NCBI GenBank assembly: GCA_963754125.1
Contig: CAVWEX010000007.1
Coordinates: forward strand, 124,001-188,000
Length of the DNA stretch: 64,000 nt
Source of the DNA: RPQJ01 sp963754125
GTDB lineage: Bacteria; Pseudomonadota; Gammaproteobacteria; Steroidobacterales; Steroidobacteraceae
Direction: 5' to 3'
Numbering within the stretch: the first letter of the stretch is position 1; each line of letters starts with the position of its first letter. The notes below the pieces were generated by a model. That model was not told the DNA's origin. It was given only the letters and a program-made list of their open reading frames with translations, and did no database searches. This document shows positions 51,651-60,468 of the stretch, piece after piece. A program made the position numbers and the translations under genes.

Positions 51651-53362
51651 CCGACTCGATCTATCTGCTGGCCGTCCTCTGCGCCGTGGCGGCGGTCGCG
51701 GACTGGCTGGGCAGGCTCCCGGCGGGCCGCTGGCTCGGTGGCGCGATCATCTCGCTGCTTCTCGGAATCCTGCTGGCAAACGTCGGGCTCATCCCGACGG
51801 TCTCGGACGCGCCCCCGCTCTACGGGTACCTGATCGCTGTCGGCGCCCCCGTCGCGATCTTCCTGCTGCTGCTGGACGTCCGACTGCAGGCGCTCAAGCG
51901 TGCCGGCCTGCCGATGCTGGTCGCCTTCGGCATCGGTTCGGTCGGCACGCTCGTCGGGGTTGCGACGGCGTTCTGGCTGACGAACGCGGACGAATGGCTG
52001 GGCCGGTTCGCGGCGCCCGTCGGCGGGATGTACGCGGCGACGTACATCGGCGGCTCGGCCAACCTGACTGCGGTGGCGTTGCATTACGGGGTAACGGACG
52101 AGCCGGTGCTGTTCGCCGCCACGAACGTCGCCGACAGTGTCGTAGGCACGCTCTGGATCGCAGCGCTGGTCGTGCTGGCGCAACTGCTGCACCGGCTGCT
52201 CGGCACGCGCCCGGTGCCGCCCGTAGCGGACGCCGGTCAGCTCGAGGACGCGCGCCCGGTCAGCCTCGCCGGCCTCGCGCTGCTTCTGGCGCTGGCGTTC
52301 GGAAGCCTGTGGCTGTCCCAACGAATGTCGTCATTGACAGCGGAAACGGGCGCCCAGGTCCCCGCCATGCTGATCCTCACCACCGTTGCACTGCTCGCTG
52401 CGCACATTCCAGCGGTGCATCGCGTCGGTGGCGCCCGCATGCTCGGGGTGTTTGGCTCATACCTCTTCCTCGCGGTCGTCGGCGCCAGCTGCGACCTGGA
52501 AGCGCTGGCCGGGCTCGGGCGTGTCGGCGGGCTGCTGGTGTTGTTCGTCGCGCTCGTCCTGCTGATCCACGGCCTCATCCAGTTCGGCGTGGGTCGCCTG
52601 CTGCGCCTGAGCCCGGAGACCTTGGCCATCGCCTCCTCGGCGAACGTCGGCGGCGCACTGACGATCATGCCGATCGCCACCGGGCTCAGGCGCATGGACC
52701 TCCTGCTGCCCGGCATCCTCGTCGGCAGCCTCGGCAACGCGATCGGCACGTATGCCGGATTCCTGATGGTCGGGTGGCTGCAGTCGGCGCCGCCGCTGGT
52801 GAGCCAGGCGCACGCCATACCGCCGCCGCCCGTTCAGACCGTCGCAGACTGTGACCGACCGACCTATGCGAGCGACCAGCTGGTCTGCGCCGACGCCGAA
52901 CTGCTGGCGCTCGACCGCGAGCTGGGGAAACTGCTGGCAACAGTCGATCTCACGACACGAGTTGCCCCGGTATCGCTGATTGAGGCGCAGGAAGCGTGGT
53001 TCCGGCGCCGCAGCCTGTGCGCGTTCTTGGAACGACACGCCGCCTGCCTTAAGGCGGCGTACTCCGAACGCATTGCCGTGATCACCGCGGTGGGTTCGGC
53101 ATCGACCGAGGCGACTCAACGCTCCGAGCCTGCGACCTGCCGCAACGCGCCCTGGGGCTCATCCTACGTCTTCATCCGGCGCACGAGCGACCAGACCGCC
53201 ACGGTGACGGACATGCAGGCGCGGGTTCTCGCGGTGGCGTTCGTCGCCGCCCGCGGCAGCGACTGGTCGCCGGCGGTACGGTTCGCGACGGAAGGCGCCG
53301 CGATCCGGTTCGCGACCCTCGACGGCACCACGATCGAGTGCCACATCCGACTGGCGGACTGA
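51647..53362 (+). CDS. DUF819 membrane protein fused to an LprI-like lysozyme-inhibitor domain
   Basis: Residues 1-385 are a DUF819 permease-like membrane domain with about ten helices. It includes PVGGMYAATYIGGSANLTAV, AATNVADSVVGTLWIAAL and ASSANVGGALTIMPIATGLR, so it resembles bile-acid/arsenite superfamily carriers. After a Pro-rich linker near 395, residues 400-480 contain CDRPTYASDQLVCADAELLA and LDRELGKLL, the pattern of the LprI lysozyme-inhibitor (DUF1311) domain. A further C-terminal beta-rich part with CRNAPWGSSYVFIRR follows. The fusion is unbroken in frame. It ends the operon, with a stem-loop just beyond. Confidence 0.8.
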   Translation: MTDSIYLLAVLCAVAAVADWLGRLPAGRWLGGAIISLLLGILLANVGLIPTVSDAPPLYGYLIAVGAPVAIFLLLLDVRLQALKRAGLPMLVAFGIGSVGTLVGVATAFWLTNADEWLGRFAAPVGGMYAATYIGGSANLTAVALHYGVTDEPVLFAATNVADSVVGTLWIAALVVLAQLLHRLLGTRPVPPVADAGQLEDARPVSLAGLALLLALAFGSLWLSQRMSSLTAETGAQVPAMLILTTVALLAAHIPAVHRVGGARMLGVFGSYLFLAVVGASCDLEALAGLGRVGGLLVLFVALVLLIHGLIQFGVGRLLRLSPETLAIASSANVGGALTIMPIATGLRRMDLLLPGILVGSLGNAIGTYAGFLMVGWLQSAPPLVSQAHAIPPPPVQTVADCDRPTYASDQLVCADAELLALDRELGKLLATVDLTTRVAPVSLIEAQEAWFRRRSLCAFLERHAACLKAAYSERIAVITAVGSASTEATQRSEPATCRNAPWGSSYVFIRRTSDQTATVTDMQARVLAVAFVAARGSDWSPAVRFATEGAAIRFATLDGTTIECHIRLAD

Positions 53363-53365
53363 TCC

Positions 53366-53397
53366 GGCGGCGGCGCGCAATCCGGATAGCCGCCGCC
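53366..53397 (+). terminator. Stem-loop after the AGPS-PLD-LssY-DUF819 operon
   Basis: GGCGGCGGC and GCCGCCGCC form a nine-pair GC stem with a 14-base loop, three bases beyond the stop codon. No T run follows, so it may act as an mRNA end stabiliser rather than a strict terminator. Confidence 0.45.
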
Positions 53398-53440
53398 CCG
53401 CGCAGTTGCTATCAAGCGACCCCCAGACGATGGAGGTCCA

Positions 53441-54079
53441 ATGAAGACGTCGACCGTTATCTCGGCCGTCGCGCTCGCGCTCTCGATCACCGTGTGCACC
53501 CAGACGGCCCGGGCCGACACCCGGGACGCCACCTGCGAGGTCCGCAAGGACGGCGACAAGCAGAAAGGCAAGTCCGGTCCCTGCACGTTCGGACAGCGCC
53601 AGGGCTACATCGACATCGACCTGAAGAACGGCGACACGGTGGCGCTGCGCCCGACCGACAAGGCGAACCATTTCAGGGACCAGCACGGCAACAAGGTCGT
53701 GCGCACGCAGTCCGGCGGAAGCTCCCAGTCGTTCAAGTGGGAGAACGGCAAGCACATCAACGTGACGCTCTACGCGCCGACGTACAACCACAACAAGCAC
53801 CATCAGTCGGGCTACAACTCGCAGGGAGGCTACAGCCAGGATGGCGTGGGCTCGGAGCATCCGTGGGCGGCCGAGGGCGGCGGCTCGGACGACCACGCGC
53901 CCCCGCAGATCATGGTGGGAGGCAATGGCGAGGGCGAAGTGATTTTCAACAATAACTGCGTCGTGTACTACGACAAGCGCGGCCGCCGCACCAGCAGCCT
54001 GCCCGCGTGCAGCTCCAAGCAACTCAACCGCGCCGCGGACGCGATGGCGTCGTACCGTCGCGAACAGGGCATGAACTGA
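53441..54079 (+). CDS. Secreted protein of unknown function (paralogue of the gene at 59152)
   Basis: This 212-residue protein has a signal peptide (cleavage near ARADT, residue 25). Residues 30-90 contain CEVRKDGDKQKGKSGPCTF, GQRQGYIDIDLKNGDTVALR and FRDQHGNKVVRT, closely shared with the protein at 59152. The middle is a His/Asn/Tyr/Gly-rich stretch (YNHNKHHQSGYNSQGGYSQD). The C-terminal part has CVVYYDKRGRRTSSLPAC, so four Cys in two possible disulfides. It lies next to lysozyme-inhibitor-like genes. A related inhibitor role is possible but unproven. GGAGG precedes the ATG. Confidence 0.7.
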   Translation: MKTSTVISAVALALSITVCTQTARADTRDATCEVRKDGDKQKGKSGPCTFGQRQGYIDIDLKNGDTVALRPTDKANHFRDQHGNKVVRTQSGGSSQSFKWENGKHINVTLYAPTYNHNKHHQSGYNSQGGYSQDGVGSEHPWAAEGGGSDDHAPPQIMVGGNGEGEVIFNNNCVVYYDKRGRRTSSLPACSSKQLNRAADAMASYRREQGMN

Positions 54080-54110
54080 CCCGCAATCGACCCGATCCAA
54101 GGAACACAGC

Positions 54111-54833
54111 ATGAGCAAGTTCTTCCTCGCCGCCCTCACCGCCGCCGGCCTCGCACTGGTGCAGCCGGCCCTGGCCGATCAGGTTGTCGTCAGCTTTGCC
54201 AAGGGCACCAGTTCCCAGACCCTGAAGGGCAGCATCAAGGGCGACCAGAGCCGCGACTACATCGTCGACGCACGTGCCGGCCAGACGATGACGGTCGACT
54301 TCAAGCCGAGCAACGCGTCCGCTTACTTCAACGTCATCGCGCCCGGCGCCGATTCTGCGATGTTCATCGGTTCGACCGAGGGCAACCGCTTTTCCGGCCC
54401 GCTCACGGCCAGCGGCCGCCACACCGTCCAGGTCTATCTGATGCGCAACGCGGCACGGCGCGACGAAGTCGCCAACTACACCCTCACCATCGGGGTGACG
54501 GGTGCGGCAGCCGCGGCACCTCGACCCAGCAAGGATGCGCTGGTGGCGGGGACCAACTACAACGCGACCGCGGAGGTGCCCTGCGTCACGGCCGCGGACG
54601 CGCCGAAAGAGCGCTGCAAGGCCGGCGTGATGCGCATGGCGGGTGGCGAAGCGACGGTCGAGCTCCAGACGCCCGACGGTGGCCAGCGCCACATCTATTT
54701 CAAGAATGGCCGGCCCGACAGCAGCGATGCCAATGCGCCCATGCGAGCGACGCGGCAAGGCGACGTCAACATCATCCGGATCGGCACGGTGGAGGTTTAT
54801 GAAATCCCCGATGCGTTCGTGGTGGGCGGCTGA
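54111..54833 (+). CDS. PliG-like periplasmic inhibitor of g-type lysozyme
   Basis: This 240-residue protein has a signal peptide (cleavage near ALADQ, residue 22). Residues 23-130 match the PliG pattern: VVVSFAKGTSSQTLKGSIKG, YIVDARAGQTMTVDF, and GPLTASGRHTVQVYLMRNAA followed by RRDEVANYTLTIGV. PliG in enterobacteria binds and blocks goose-type lysozyme. The C-terminal 100 residues form an added domain with VPCVTAADAPKERCKAGVMR and GGQRHIYFKNGRPDSSDAN, not part of plain PliG. Only 31 bases separate it from the gene before. Confidence 0.7.
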   Translation: MSKFFLAALTAAGLALVQPALADQVVVSFAKGTSSQTLKGSIKGDQSRDYIVDARAGQTMTVDFKPSNASAYFNVIAPGADSAMFIGSTEGNRFSGPLTASGRHTVQVYLMRNAARRDEVANYTLTIGVTGAAAAAPRPSKDALVAGTNYNATAEVPCVTAADAPKERCKAGVMRMAGGEATVELQTPDGGQRHIYFKNGRPDSSDANAPMRATRQGDVNIIRIGTVEVYEIPDAFVVGG

Positions 54834-54858
54834 TTCGCTGCGACGGGAACCAGTAACA

Positions 54859-56904
54859 ATGAAGCGAATCGCCGGATCGAGCGCCGTCATCGTGCTGGCG
54901 GCCATGGCGTTGCAACCCGCGGCAACGCTGGCCGAACCGCGCAAGGCCGAGATCGGTGAATGGGGCATCGATACAACGGGCTTGTCGAAAACCGTCCGGC
55001 CTGGCGACGATTTCTATCGCTACGTCAACGAAGGCTGGTTGAAGACGGCGAAGATGCCGCAGGGCCTTCCGGCAACCGATGCCCTGACGGAGCTGTACCT
55101 GTCCACTGAGCAGCGAGTGCTGGGGATCCTCACCGAAGCGCGGGAAGGCAATGACGCGCCAGGCACGCCAGAGCAGCTGATCGCCGATTACCATCGCTCC
55201 GTGGCCGATCGGGAGCGACGCAACGAGCTGGGTCTGAAGCCGATTGCGGCCAGTCTCGGCATGCTGATGGGAGCCAACACTCACAGCGACCTGGCGCGGG
55301 CGATGGGCTTCACCTGGACGTCGGGCGTGGTGGCGGCAAACGTCGAATCCGACCCCGACGATCCGCGCCGCCAGATCCCGGCGGTCGTGCAGAGCGGGCT
55401 CACGCTGCCGTCACGCGAATACTATCTGGAGGCGGGGGAGCCGTACGAGGGCGTGCGCACGGCCCTGCGCGACTACATCGCGAGCACTTTTCGCCGCGCT
55501 GGCGTTCCGGATGCCGATGCCCGGGCGGCCAAGGTGGTCGCCCTGGAAACGGCGCTTGCCCGTCGCCACTGGACGACGGCCGAAATGCGCGATGTGGTGC
55601 GCCGTAACCACGTGATGACCCTGGCCGAACTCAAGGCCTGGGCGCCCGGCTTCGATTGGGACGCCTTCCTGGGCGAGATCGGCTATGACAAGCAGGCGAG
55701 GATCAAGGTCAAATCCGACACGGCCGTGCGCGACATCGCGAAGCTGTTCGCACAAACGCCGGTGGCCGATCTCCAGTCGTTCATGCTTTTTCACGCGCTC
55801 GACGACTGGTCGAACTCGCTGTCCGACGAATGGGCGGAAGCGTATTTCGATTTTCATGGACGCAAGCTGATGGGGATTGCGCAGCGCCGCCCGTTCGAGC
55901 TGGAAGCCGTCGGCGCAGTGAGCGGCATGTTCGGCGAGGAAATCGGCCGCATCTATGTGGCGGAGTATTTCCCTGCCGCCCACCGTGCCGAAGTCAACGT
56001 CATGGTCGGCTACCTGCGCGACACCTACCGCGAGCGCATCGGCAAGCTCGACTGGATGGATGCGCCGACCAAGGCCGCAGCCATCACCAAGCTGGACAAG
56101 GTCGCGAGCTACATCGGCTATCCCGAGCGCTGGCACGACCGCTCGAGCATCAGGATCGACCGCAACGACCTGGCCGGCAACCAGAAGCGCATCCTGGACT
56201 GGAACCGGGCCGATCAGGTGCGGCAACTGGCCGAAGGCACTCGCGACTGGGAGTTCCCCCTCAATCCGCAGGAAGTCAACGCGGGCTATGCCGCGTCGCT
56301 CAATTCCGTGACGTTCCCGGCCGGGATCCTGCAGCCGCCCTATTTCGATCCCGCCGCCGATCCGGCCGTGAATTTCGGCGCCGTAGCGGCCGTGATCGGC
56401 CACGAATTCGGCCACGGCTTCGACGACCAGGGCAGCCGCTGGGACGGAGACGGGCGCGTACGCGACTGGTGGAGCCCGGCCTCGCGCGCCGAGTTCGAGA
56501 AGCGCACCGCGGGCCTCGTCGAGCAGTTCAGCCAGTACGAGCCGGTGCCAGGCGCGAAGATCAACGGCCGACAGAACCTGGGAGAAAACATCGGCGACCT
56601 CGGCGGCCTTGCGGTTGCCCACGCCGCCTATCGGAAGTATGTCGACGAAAAGCAGGGCGGCAAGGCGCCGGTGATCGATGGGTTCACCGGTGACCAGCGC
56701 TTCTTCCTGTCCTGGGCCCAGCTCTGGCGCAGCCTGGTGACCGAGAGCGAAGAACGGCGACGCCTGTTGTCCGACCCCCACAGTCCGGGTGAGTTCAGGG
56801 TCAACGGCATCGTGCGAAACGTCGATGCCTGGTACGACGCCTTCGGCGTGAAGCCCGGCGACAAGCTGTACCTGCCGCCCGAAGCAAGAGTCAGGATCTG
56901 GTAG
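54859..56904 (+). CDS. M13-family (neprilysin/PepO-type) zinc metallopeptidase
   Basis: This 681-residue exported protease has a signal peptide ending near TLAEP (residue 26). RPGDDFYRYVNEGWLK is the start of the M13 N-terminal domain. NAGYAASLNSVTFPAGILQP lies near 475. The zinc site HEFGH is at 515-519, and ENIGDLGG at 576-583 gives the third ligand. The C-terminus VKPGDKLYLPPEARVRIW is complete. The length matches PepO. The ribosome site is weak. The 3' end overlaps the convergent AraC gene by 14 bases. Confidence 0.94.
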   Translation: MKRIAGSSAVIVLAAMALQPAATLAEPRKAEIGEWGIDTTGLSKTVRPGDDFYRYVNEGWLKTAKMPQGLPATDALTELYLSTEQRVLGILTEAREGNDAPGTPEQLIADYHRSVADRERRNELGLKPIAASLGMLMGANTHSDLARAMGFTWTSGVVAANVESDPDDPRRQIPAVVQSGLTLPSREYYLEAGEPYEGVRTALRDYIASTFRRAGVPDADARAAKVVALETALARRHWTTAEMRDVVRRNHVMTLAELKAWAPGFDWDAFLGEIGYDKQARIKVKSDTAVRDIAKLFAQTPVADLQSFMLFHALDDWSNSLSDEWAEAYFDFHGRKLMGIAQRRPFELEAVGAVSGMFGEEIGRIYVAEYFPAAHRAEVNVMVGYLRDTYRERIGKLDWMDAPTKAAAITKLDKVASYIGYPERWHDRSSIRIDRNDLAGNQKRILDWNRADQVRQLAEGTRDWEFPLNPQEVNAGYAASLNSVTFPAGILQPPYFDPAADPAVNFGAVAAVIGHEFGHGFDDQGSRWDGDGRVRDWWSPASRAEFEKRTAGLVEQFSQYEPVPGAKINGRQNLGENIGDLGGLAVAHAAYRKYVDEKQGGKAPVIDGFTGDQRFFLSWAQLWRSLVTESEERRRLLSDPHSPGEFRVNGIVRNVDAWYDAFGVKPGDKLYLPPEARVRIW

Positions 56905-57868
56905 CGGCCGTCCGGGCCAGCGTATCCGACGGCGATTCACCGAAGGCACGCTTGTAGACGACGGAGAATCGGCCAAGGTGCGAGAACCCGCTGTGCAGCG
57001 CTGCCGCAGTCACCGTCGGCGCTCGCCCGGATGACAGCAGTGCACGGGCGATCTCGAGCCTTCGTGATGCAACCAGTTCGATGGGAGTCTGGCCCCATCG
57101 GGCGAGGCAGGCTTCCTGCAGCGTCCGCGCCGAAACGCCTGCGACCGTGCGCAGTTCATCCAGCGACAAGGGCTGCGCCGCGTGAGCGCGGATCCAGGTA
57201 TCCACGCGCTCGACGACCTCGCGGCTCGAGGGCGACAGTTCCACGAGCCCCGCGGCCGCAACGATCCGCCTGGCCAGCCAGGACGCGAACCGGTATTCCA
57301 CGGCGTGCAGGTCGTCGATCCGTCGCGCGCTTACGGCGCGATCGGCGGCCCTGCTATGTCGGCGAATGAAGTCACGCCAGGCGGCCACATCCTGGGACGA
57401 GAGCGGCAACTGCATCGACCGCAGCGACCAGCTGCCGGGACGGCGGACATTCAGCAGGTCGATCTCATGCTGTAGCAGCGACGGCTCCAGGACGAATGCC
57501 GTGACCGTGCCCGGGGCCGTGTCGACCGAGTAGTCGTGTCCGGGGCAGAGGATCACGGCCATGTCCGGCGCCGCCCTCAGGCTGCGGCGCCCGATCCGGT
57601 ATGTATTCTCCGCCCGGATCGGCAGGTGGACTGTGACGCTGCGCGTGGCCGCACGAAGCGTCGACGGAATGGCCAACGACCCCACGCCACTGGCGCTGCG
57701 TTCGGCAACTGCGTAGCGTACGTCGAAGCCGAGCGGCCCTCGGTCCCGCGGCGCTCGGGAATGGGGCCCAAAGTGGCGTCCGACGAACTCAACGGCCTCG
57801 TCGAGGTCGTCCGTCCGACAGGCGTAAGTCCTCGGTTCGAAAACGGCGGTACCTGCGACCTGCTCCAT
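56891..57868 (-). CDS. AraC-family transcriptional regulator
   Basis: This 325-residue protein has an N-terminal AraC-binding-like (cupin-type) domain at about 10-185 and a C-terminal double helix-turn-helix. The latter includes QPLSLDELRTVAGVSARTLQ with ACLARWGQTPIELVASRRL, then VTAAALHSGFSHLGRFSVVY and KRAFGESPSDTL. The start at 57868 has CGGAG upstream. It is divergent from the L,D-transpeptidase gene (182-base gap) and convergent with the M13 gene. The target and ligand are unknown. Confidence 0.9.
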   Translation of the reverse strand: MEQVAGTAVFEPRTYACRTDDLDEAVEFVGRHFGPHSRAPRDRGPLGFDVRYAVAERSASGVGSLAIPSTLRAATRSVTVHLPIRAENTYRIGRRSLRAAPDMAVILCPGHDYSVDTAPGTVTAFVLEPSLLQHEIDLLNVRRPGSWSLRSMQLPLSSQDVAAWRDFIRRHSRAADRAVSARRIDDLHAVEYRFASWLARRIVAAAGLVELSPSSREVVERVDTWIRAHAAQPLSLDELRTVAGVSARTLQEACLARWGQTPIELVASRRLEIARALLSSGRAPTVTAAALHSGFSHLGRFSVVYKRAFGESPSDTLARTAATRS

Positions 57869-58050
57869 TGCACTCCGTTCCGTTCGCCACGCAATCGCCC
57901 GCGAGAGTTCCCAAGGCGGCCTTGGAGTGCCACCGCCCGCGCTTTTCGGATAGCCGCCAGCCCTTTTGATCGGTATCAAGCCGGGTCTGTTGCCCGGCAG
58001 ACAAGATCCTGCGACTGCGACCGGCGTGGGCCAATCGGAGTTTTGTACAG

Positions 58051-59076
58051 ATGTTTACGCGAAAGCTAGTGACCGTGTTCGCGGCGATGATGCCGCTGGT
58101 TTCACAGGCCGTTCCGTTCTGGGGCGCCAAGGAGTCGCTGCCGCCCGAAACGGCGCCCGTCGCGCTCAGGCAGGGTGAGTTCGTATGGAACCCCGCCGCG
58201 GCGCCGATCGGGCCGATCGTGGTGCTCGTGAGCCTCGGCGAGCAGCGCGCCTTCGTCTATCGCAACGGCGTCGAGATCGGCGTCACCACAATCAGCAGCG
58301 GCAAGCCGGGTCACGGCACGCCGACGGGCGTGTTCGTGATCCTGCAGAAGGACAAGGACCACCGCTCGTCCAAGTACAACAACGCACCGATGCCGTACAC
58401 GCAGCGCCTGACGTGGGACGGCGTGGCGTTGCACGCCGGCGGCCTGCCCGGCTACCCGTCGTCGCACGGCTGTGTGCACCTGCCGTCGAAGTTCGCCGAG
58501 GAGCTGTTCGCCGCCTCGCCGATGGGCATGACGGTCGTGGTGGTCGACGAGCACAGCGCCCCCGGGGAGGTCGCCCACCCGCCGGCCTTCTCGCCGGTGG
58601 ATGCGACGACCGGCGTTCCGGTAAGCGCGGAGCGGCTGGCGGCCGACGAGGAGTTTCGCCTCGAGCCGGAGAAGGCGCCCCACGGACCAGTGTCGATCCT
58701 GATGAGTTCCGCCGACCAGCGCGTGCTGGTGCTGCGCAACGGCGTCGAGATCGGTCGCGCGCGGATCACCGTGCACGATCCGTCCGAGCCGCTCGGGACG
58801 CATACGTTCGTCATGCGGGAGCAACCGGACACGTCGGCGCCGACCTGGGTTGCCGTGGCGATGCCGGGTCACTACGACGAGGACGGACGCGCCCTTTCGC
58901 ACGACGCGGCCGCGCGCGTATCGATGCCGCCCGGTTTTGCGCGGGCGGTGAGCCTGCTGCTCGCACCCGGCGCGACGCTGTTCGTGACGGATGCACCGAT
59001 CCTCGCCGAGAACATGCACGCGGACATCACGGTGCTGAGTGACGGCGCACCATCCGAGACGGCGACGAACCAGTAG
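58051..59076 (+). CDS. L,D-transpeptidase with a second, degenerate YkuD-like repeat
   Basis: This 341-residue exported protein has a short signal peptide (near SQAVP). Residues about 50-175 are a YkuD catalytic domain: VVLVSLGEQRAFVYRNGVEI, GTPTGVFVILQKDKDH, and HAGGLPGYPSSHGCVHLP with the active Cys. Residues about 210-325 repeat the first half (VSILMSSADQRVLVLRNGVE then LGTHTFVMRE) but lack the SHGC box. L,D-transpeptidases cross-link or anchor proteins to peptidoglycan. The second domain may bind cell wall. GGAG precedes the ATG by ten bases. Confidence 0.85.
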   Translation: MFTRKLVTVFAAMMPLVSQAVPFWGAKESLPPETAPVALRQGEFVWNPAAAPIGPIVVLVSLGEQRAFVYRNGVEIGVTTISSGKPGHGTPTGVFVILQKDKDHRSSKYNNAPMPYTQRLTWDGVALHAGGLPGYPSSHGCVHLPSKFAEELFAASPMGMTVVVVDEHSAPGEVAHPPAFSPVDATTGVPVSAERLAADEEFRLEPEKAPHGPVSILMSSADQRVLVLRNGVEIGRARITVHDPSEPLGTHTFVMREQPDTSAPTWVAVAMPGHYDEDGRALSHDAAARVSMPPGFARAVSLLLAPGATLFVTDAPILAENMHADITVLSDGAPSETATNQ

Positions 59077-59151
59077 CTTCAGGGCCGCGCGTGGCTCTGG
59101 CGTGCGCGGCATTCGATTCCGGACTACAACCTCACCCATGATGGAGACAGC

Positions 59152-59715
59152 ATGAAAGCACTCGTTGCATTCTCGACTTCGCTACTGTTGCTCGGCACCG
59201 TTGCCCTCTCGCCGACGGCCGCGGCCGACACGGCTGAAGCCACCTGCGAGGTCCGCAAGGACGGCGAAGCAAAGGCAGGCCAGTCCGGGGCCTGCACCTT
59301 TTCGCAGCGGCAAGGCTACGTGGACATCAGCCTTCGAAACGGCGACAGCTGGAGCCTCGCGCCGGGCGACCAGGCCAACCAGTACCGCGACCAGAAAGGC
59401 AACAAGGTCGTGCGCACGGTCGAAGGACAGGACCACGTCTACAAGTGGCCGAACAGGAAGATCACCGTGCGGTTCGGGGGCAACTCGGCAACGAGTTCCA
59501 GCGGCGGCGTCGGTGACCTGCAGGACATGGTCAACGGCCGATGGGTCGGCGCCGAAGTGGAGGAGGAACTGGCTCGTCGCGGCTACAAGAGCGTCCGCGA
59601 AGAGGCCGCCGGTGGCTACGTCACCAGCGTGTACAAGGGTCACGGCAAGTGCGTGATCGTGAATCTCGACACGGACAAGCGCGTCACTTCGGTCGACGAA
59701 GGTTCCGGCTGCTGA
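59152..59715 (+). CDS. Secreted protein of unknown function (paralogue of the gene at 53441)
   Basis: This 187-residue protein has a signal peptide (cleavage near AAADT, residue 26). Residues 30-90 show CEVRKDGEAKAGQSGACTF, SQRQGYVDISLRNGDSWSLA and YRDQKGNKVVRT, nearly the same as the secreted protein at 53441. Its C-terminal half differs: DLQDMVNGRWVGAEVEEELA and YVTSVYKGHGKCVIVNLDTD. The latter looks like a small extracellular domain ending in Cys (EGSGC). GGAG precedes the ATG. It lies just before the PliI-like gene. Confidence 0.72.
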   Translation: MKALVAFSTSLLLLGTVALSPTAAADTAEATCEVRKDGEAKAGQSGACTFSQRQGYVDISLRNGDSWSLAPGDQANQYRDQKGNKVVRTVEGQDHVYKWPNRKITVRFGGNSATSSSGGVGDLQDMVNGRWVGAEVEEELARRGYKSVREEAAGGYVTSVYKGHGKCVIVNLDTDKRVTSVDEGSGC

Positions 59716-59796
59716 TTTCCAACAGGGCCGGCTCGGACCAGCCGGGCCGGTCTCGTGCTCTCGGTCGTCGCGTCACCATGCAATGAAGGCGGGCTG

Positions 59797-60433
59797 GTGT
59801 TTCGTTACCTGATCGTTGCCATTGCGCTGCTGCCCCTGATCGCCGCCTGCAGCAGGCAGCAGGAAGCCCCTGAGCGTGCCGCCGCGCGCGAGCCCGCGAC
59901 GACGGCGCAGGCGACCAGTGAGGCGCAGCCAGCGGAAATCTCGTTCGCTCAGGTCCTCGAGCTTGAGGGCGTGACCTTCAACGTCGTATCCGCGAACGCG
60001 GCGGTCTCCAACACCGTCACCGTCAGCACGACCGGCCTCGAGACCGACAACTCGGCCTGGTCGCAGGAGGTGGATGGCGATCGTGACCGGCGCCGAGGTG
60101 GCCGACCTCGACGTGGACGGGTCGCCCGAGGTCTACGTGTACGTCAGGTCCGAGCGGCGCAGATGCAGAAGGGATCGGTTGTCGCCTACGTCGCGAACAA
60201 TCGCAAGTCATTGAGCATGGCTTTCATGGCCCCGCTCGTCCGACACACCGGGCGCCGCCGACGGATACCGGGGCCGGGACGAATTCGCAGTCCTCGAAGG
60301 CGTCCTCGGGCGTCGCTTCCCGATCCATGACGAGGCCGGTGCACCAACCGGCAGGATCCGTCAGTTGCAGTACACGCTCAACGCCGGCGAGGCGGGCTGG
60401 ATCCTGAAAGCTGACAAGGTCCTCGAGTTCTGA
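59797..60433 (+). pseudogene. PliI-like lysozyme-inhibitor lipoprotein, four frame shifts
   Basis: Frame segments join into one protein. GTG 59797 starts VFRYLIVAIALLPLIAAC, with a lipobox, and AEISFAQVLELEGVTFNVVS follows. After about 60070 the next frame gives IVTGAEVADLDVDGSPEVYV. After 60153 another gives SGADAEG, after about 60172 SVVAYVANNRKSLSMAF follows, and after about 60250 DGYRGRDEFAVLEGVLGRRF to GWILKADKVLEF at 60433. Each step is a net +1, and removing four bases gives an exact multiple of three (210 residues). The pattern recalls PliI, the inhibitor of i-type lysozyme, a recognition from memory. Confidence 0.6.
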
Positions 60434-60468
60434 TCCCTTAGCGTGCTGATGGGTGGTCCGGCGATGCC

